Source: Symplocastrum torsivum CPER-KK1 (lineage in GTDB: Bacteria > Cyanobacteriota > Cyanobacteriia > Cyanobacteriales > Coleofasciculaceae). Taken from it: a stretch of DNA of 64,000 nt. The translations under genes were made by a program, and so were the position numbers. The notes beneath the pieces were generated by a model. The model was not told the origin of the DNA. It saw only the letters and a program-made list of their open reading frames with translations, and did not search any database. The stretch spans positions 62,001 through 126,000 of the forward strand of contig JAHHIF010000013.1 of the NCBI GenBank assembly GCA_019358875.1, given 5' to 3'. Shown here in pieces: positions 61,494 to 64,000 of this stretch (the first letter of the stretch is position 1; each line of letters begins with the position of its first letter).

Positions 61494-62522
61494 TTACGAA
61501 TTATCTAGCTTGCGGCTTATAAGCTGATTAATAGTAATTTGCAGCTTCTCGCGTAATCGTTGCGCCCCTTGGTAAGTGATTGAGCGCACTTCTCCTGAGT
61601 GAGTCTGTTGCTGTTGCACTGGTTCTACTTCTGTCCAAGGTTGATAGAGGGGTTGAAGGTAATAGCGTAGCTTTGTTCTCATTGCCCAGACACCCATTGA
61701 AGGGAACAGTAAGAAGACAACCATCAAAAGCGAGAGGGGCAAGAAGGGCAAGTAAAATCGCTTTGCCAGTTTTTTGAGATTAAATGTCCAAGGATGTAAG
61801 AACTCATTACCAATGCAAGCTACTGGCAGAATTGGGATGTGGTAGCGATCGCTTAACCGAATAAAGCTAGGATGGAAAGTCTCAAGTTGGTAGCGCTTTA
61901 ACCAACCTTTAGCAGGGCCACGTAAACCCTCTGGAGGATAGAGCAGAACTGTTTCGTGAGCAACCGCTGCTTCAAACTCATTGAGTTGGGCCGGAACACC
62001 ACCCAAAACTTGTGACCATCCTGGTGGAAGCCACCAAATTACCCATGGGTGCTCAAATAAGGAGATATCAGCTAGCGGTTGCACAACCCATCCCCGTGTC
62101 TCGCTCAAGAGATAGGCTAATCCTAAAAAATCCCAAGGAAAACACATTCCTGCATGGTTCATTGCCACAATCAATGGCTCAGTTTGGGGAAGATTTTCAA
62201 CGTGGTGCAATTCAGCCCGAAAGTAATGCCTCACAATTGGCGCAAGGACTTCATCTCGAAAGGCTTGTTGATAGTTGGGGTTAAACTGCCCAACTTCTTG
62301 ACGAGGGAAGCGGCAACCAAGACGTAGCCAGCGAAGCAAGAGCGCCAGATAAAATCCTCCTGGAATTAGGAACAAGATATATTCCAGCCAATTCCAGCCC
62401 TCAGGATTGGGTTGGTAGCGTTGCCAGTGGCGGTTGAATAAAATCAGCCAACCTGGAGGATACCAAAGACAAAACCAATCAAACCAGCTAAATCGATAGG
62501 AATGGACAGAATCTTGCTGCAT
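61494..62522 (-). CDS. Lysophospholipid acyltransferase (PlsC-like) family protein
   Basis: 342 residues. N-terminal membrane part ('WLEYILFLIPGGFYLALLLR'), then the acyltransferase block 'IVAMNHAGMCFPWDFLGLAY' (the NH...D box, spaced as H-x7-D and not the canonical H-x4-D), 'GWVVQPLADISLFEHPW' and 'VLLYPPEGLRGPAKGW' as the block III (FPEGT-like) motif. A second hydrophobic region is near 265-295. The family is common in cyanobacteria and annotated as 1-acyl-glycerol-3-phosphate acyltransferase. Whether the acyl acceptor is lysophosphatidate is unproved because of the altered spacing. Monocistronic. Confidence 0.82.
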   Translation of the reverse strand: MQQDSVHSYRFSWFDWFCLWYPPGWLILFNRHWQRYQPNPEGWNWLEYILFLIPGGFYLALLLRWLRLGCRFPRQEVGQFNPNYQQAFRDEVLAPIVRHYFRAELHHVENLPQTEPLIVAMNHAGMCFPWDFLGLAYLLSETRGWVVQPLADISLFEHPWVIWWLPPGWSQVLGGVPAQLNEFEAAVAHETVLLYPPEGLRGPAKGWLKRYQLETFHPSFIRLSDRYHIPILPVACIGNEFLHPWTFNLKKLAKRFYLPFLPLSLLMVVFLLFPSMGVWAMRTKLRYYLQPLYQPWTEVEPVQQQQTHSGEVRSITYQGAQRLREKLQITINQLISRKLDNS

Positions 62523-62800
62523 TCAGTGGCAATATTGCTGAAGAACCGGTTCTATATTTATTTTGAACTGGAACCTAACGCCTCTACCTAGAGGAACCAA
62601 TTTCTCTGCCTAAAGCTGATGTACTTCCCTAGGGAAGAGGGTACAAAAGCGTTAAGAGCGCGATCGCTTTGTTCTAGAGATTGACTCACCGCTCTAACTG
62701 ATGAACTATTTAGAGCATGTAGCTATGGACTGTTGCTTGCTCTTGTAGCACATTAGTTTTAGGAGTCCATCTCAACATCTACTTCAATCGGTGCACTACT

Positions 62801-63013
62801 ATGATGATTTACTACAAAATTGAGCCACTCACTCAAGGATACCGCCTGAGCATCTGGGAGCCAGCTCCCCGTAACCGCAACCGTGTAGAGCCTTTCTACT
62901 TCAAGCTAAACTTCACGACGAAGACGCTCCTGGAAGCTATGAAAATCTTGAACCTCATTCCTGGTAAGAAAATAGATGAGCGTCGTCTAAAAGCGATTAA
63001 GCCAAGTGCGTAA
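62801..63013 (+). CDS. Small conserved hypothetical protein, 70 residues
   Basis: ATG ATG start (either may be used). 'MMIYYKIEPLTQGYRLSIWE' then basic 'APRNRNRVEPFYFKLNFTTK' and 'ALMKILNLIPGKKIDERRLK'-like helical end. A compact alpha/beta basic protein of unknown function; no membrane span. Followed 50 bases later by a clean terminator, which supports it as a transcribed gene. Confidence 0.65.
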   Translation: MMIYYKIEPLTQGYRLSIWEPAPRNRNRVEPFYFKLNFTTKTLLEAMKILNLIPGKKIDERRLKAIKPSA

Positions 63014-63063
63014 CAATCATTGACTCAAAAAATCTGTTTAATCGTTCTACCCAGATTTTTTCT

Positions 63064-63092
63064 CCCCGTTGTCATTGTCGGCGGGGTTTTTT
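63064..63092 (+). terminator. Rho-independent terminator
   Basis: CCCCG at 63064-63068 pairs with CGGGG at 63082-63086, followed by TTTTTT. It ends the small gene at 62801-63013. Confidence 0.75.
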
Positions 63093-63128
63093 GATGTTGT
63101 TGATACAAAATTGCTAGATGTCTCTAAG

Positions 63129-63665
63129 TTAAGGTCTGGGCGGAGGGAATTCCGAAAGAAAGATTTGTATAGCTTCTAGGCGACGACTTTGTCCAGGTAT
63201 TCCCGTGATCGCTTCATTGCAATGTGGATGAGGTTGCCAGCCAATCTCCTGAATATGCGCTTGATAACAAACACCTGGATATTCAATCCCGCCTACCCAA
63301 ATTTTAATCGCCTCTATACGACGGCTTTGCCCCGTTGTTCCCGCTATTTCACCATTACAAGCGTTTTTGGAGAGCCAACCAATGTCCTGAACATAAACTT
63401 GATAGCAGATAAATTGATTGGGGGAAACAGGTGTCAGCCGAACTTTAATCGCTTCTATTTGAAGGCTTTGTCCAGTCGTTCCAGCTACAGCACCATTACA
63501 AACTTCAGGCTGCCATCCTCGATTTTGAACATGAGCTGCGTAACAAACACTAATCTTAGGTTGCGCCGAGGTAAATTTCGGGTGAGAAAGAAGTGAAATA
63601 CTGCTGAGTATAACTATGCCAATACTTGATTTTACTAGTGATTGAATCAAGTCAAGTTGAGTCAC
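63129..63665 (-). CDS. Secreted protein with three ChW (hydrophobic-W) repeats
   Basis: 178 residues from the GTG at 63665; a TTG at 63701 is also possible. A signal peptide ('SSIGIVILSSISLLSHPKFT' then SAQ) precedes three repeats of about 46-47 residues with the pattern V-C-Y-x-A-H-V-Q-x-x-G-W ... C-N-G-x-x-A-G-T-T-G-Q-S-x-x-I-E-A-I-K: 'VCYAAHVQNRGWQPEVCNGA', 'ICYQVYVQDIGWLSKNACNG' and 'VCYQAHIQEIGWQPHPHCNE'. This is the Clostridial hydrophobic ChW repeat, thought to mediate cell-surface or carbohydrate interactions. Each repeat holds a Cys pair, suggesting one disulfide per unit. Extracellular or periplasmic. Confidence 0.82.
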   Translation of the reverse strand: MTQLDLIQSLVKSSIGIVILSSISLLSHPKFTSAQPKISVCYAAHVQNRGWQPEVCNGAVAGTTGQSLQIEAIKVRLTPVSPNQFICYQVYVQDIGWLSKNACNGEIAGTTGQSRRIEAIKIWVGGIEYPGVCYQAHIQEIGWQPHPHCNEAITGIPGQSRRLEAIQIFLSEFPPPRP

Positions 63666-63788
63666 AATAGAAAACCTAATTGAATTCAGATATCTTAACA
63701 AAATCTGAAATACATCTGTAAGTACAAAGAATTAGTACCTTTATCAAAAAATTAGTTCTTATGAAATACACACTCACTAGATGACCGG

Positions 63789-63820
63789 AACCCCGCTATA
63801 ACGATGCAGGCGGGGTTTTT
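63789..63820 (+). terminator. Terminator-like hairpin
   Basis: AACCCCGC at 63789-63796 pairs with GCGGGGTT at 63810-63817, followed by TTT on the plus strand. No plus-strand gene is directly upstream, so the transcript it ends is unknown; it may also act at the end of the minus-strand partial gene. Confidence 0.55.
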
Positions 63821-63831
63821 CTTGAGCCGAA

Positions 63832-64000
63832 TCAGACTTTAGAACAGTGACCATCAGCAGCAATTCGTGATGCGATCGCTTTTAAGACATAAGCTAAACC
63901 TTCTGAAGACAAAAGGTTCATCTGTGCAATAACATAATCAACTAGATGACTATTTGCAGATAGCACTACAACACCTGATTCTTCACCTAAAAGCGTCTCC
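63832..64000 (-). CDS. Hypothetical protein, C-terminal part only
   Basis: The frame enters from the right edge and ends at a TGA at 63832-63834, giving 55 residues: ETLLGEESGVVVLSANSHLV, then DYVIAQMNLLSSEGLAYVLK and a short tail with one Cys. No family recognised from this piece. Confidence 0.55.
   Translation of the reverse strand, partial: ETLLGEESGVVVLSANSHLVDYVIAQMNLLSSEGLAYVLKAIASRIAADGHCSKV

Noticed and set aside
1..64000. tRNA, rRNA, CRISPR or riboswitch elements
   Set aside because: Intergenic parts were scanned for T-loop signatures, repeat-spacer patterns and B12 boxes without a convincing hit; structure-based search would be needed to exclude small RNAs.

Overview
The window is cyanobacterial chromosomal DNA. 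The palindrome GCGATCGC (HIP1) and its GCGATCG core recur throughout. The gene content is also cyanobacterial: a HetZ-like protein, DUF820/Uma2 proteins, a WD40 protein, a zinc-type HemB and CheY-like receivers beside a CHASE3/GAF kinase. Low-complexity repeats typical of filamentous cyanobacteria are present too (CTGCCTCCTGCCCTCTGCC, AATTCCC heptamers, CCCCCC/GGGGGG palindromes). A filamentous, Microcoleus/Coleofasciculus-like organism is the best guess; species is not determinable from the window. No rRNA, tRNA, CRISPR array, prophage or intact transposase was recognised.

Layout. 1-11261 is a minus-strand surface-polysaccharide cluster: four GT4-type and one GT2 glycosyltransferase, two FkbM methyltransferases, another SAM methyltransferase, a Wzy/O-antigen-ligase-like membrane protein, a hexapeptide acetyltransferase and a secreted FG-GAP repeat protein. 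It is interrupted by one MITE-like element at 1600-1852. 11262-20900 holds a small membrane ORF, a DUF1206 protein, signal peptidase I, a short-chain dehydrogenase, an NTF2-like secreted protein, murG, a PHP phosphoesterase, a HetZ-like regulator and a YciO/YrdC protein. 20900-31900 holds larC, three tandem small lipoproteins, a YbhN-like flippase-type protein, an unknown 465-residue protein, an M48 protease, an OmpR-type regulator/kinase pair and a Cys-rich hypothetical. 31900-44000 holds cobU, a hypothetical, a second glycan cassette (two GT2 enzymes plus an acetyltransferase), a Crp-family regulator, a GDSL esterase, Mn-type sodA, small hypotheticals, and an HxlR regulator divergent from a Deg-like protease, flanked by two Uma2 genes. 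44000-50000 holds an Hsp70 without lid, marC-like, rplU-rpmA and hemB. 50000-56500 holds a two-gene SNF2-helicase unit of unknown purpose and a kinase-receiver-receiver operon. 56500-64000 holds DoxX, GNAT, a degenerate histidine kinase, a WD40 gene behind a Zur/Fur-type operator, a second YrdC-family gene, an acyltransferase and a secreted ChW-repeat protein, and ends in a partial unknown gene.

Functionally, the first 11 kb and 33.9-36.6 kb would build and modify an exopolysaccharide or hormogonium/sheath glycan. Much of the rest is housekeeping (murG, lepB, cobU, hemB, rplU-rpmA, sodA, the two YrdC-family genes) mixed with signalling and stress genes. The points most worth following up are the Zur-type operator, the SNF2 pair, the tandem mosaic lipoproteins, the MITE sitting on a stop codon, and the repeats expanded inside coding sequence. 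Many annotated starts are GTG or TTG, and several long open frames extend upstream into non-coding repeats; starts were shortened where a ribosome binding site or homology argued for it.
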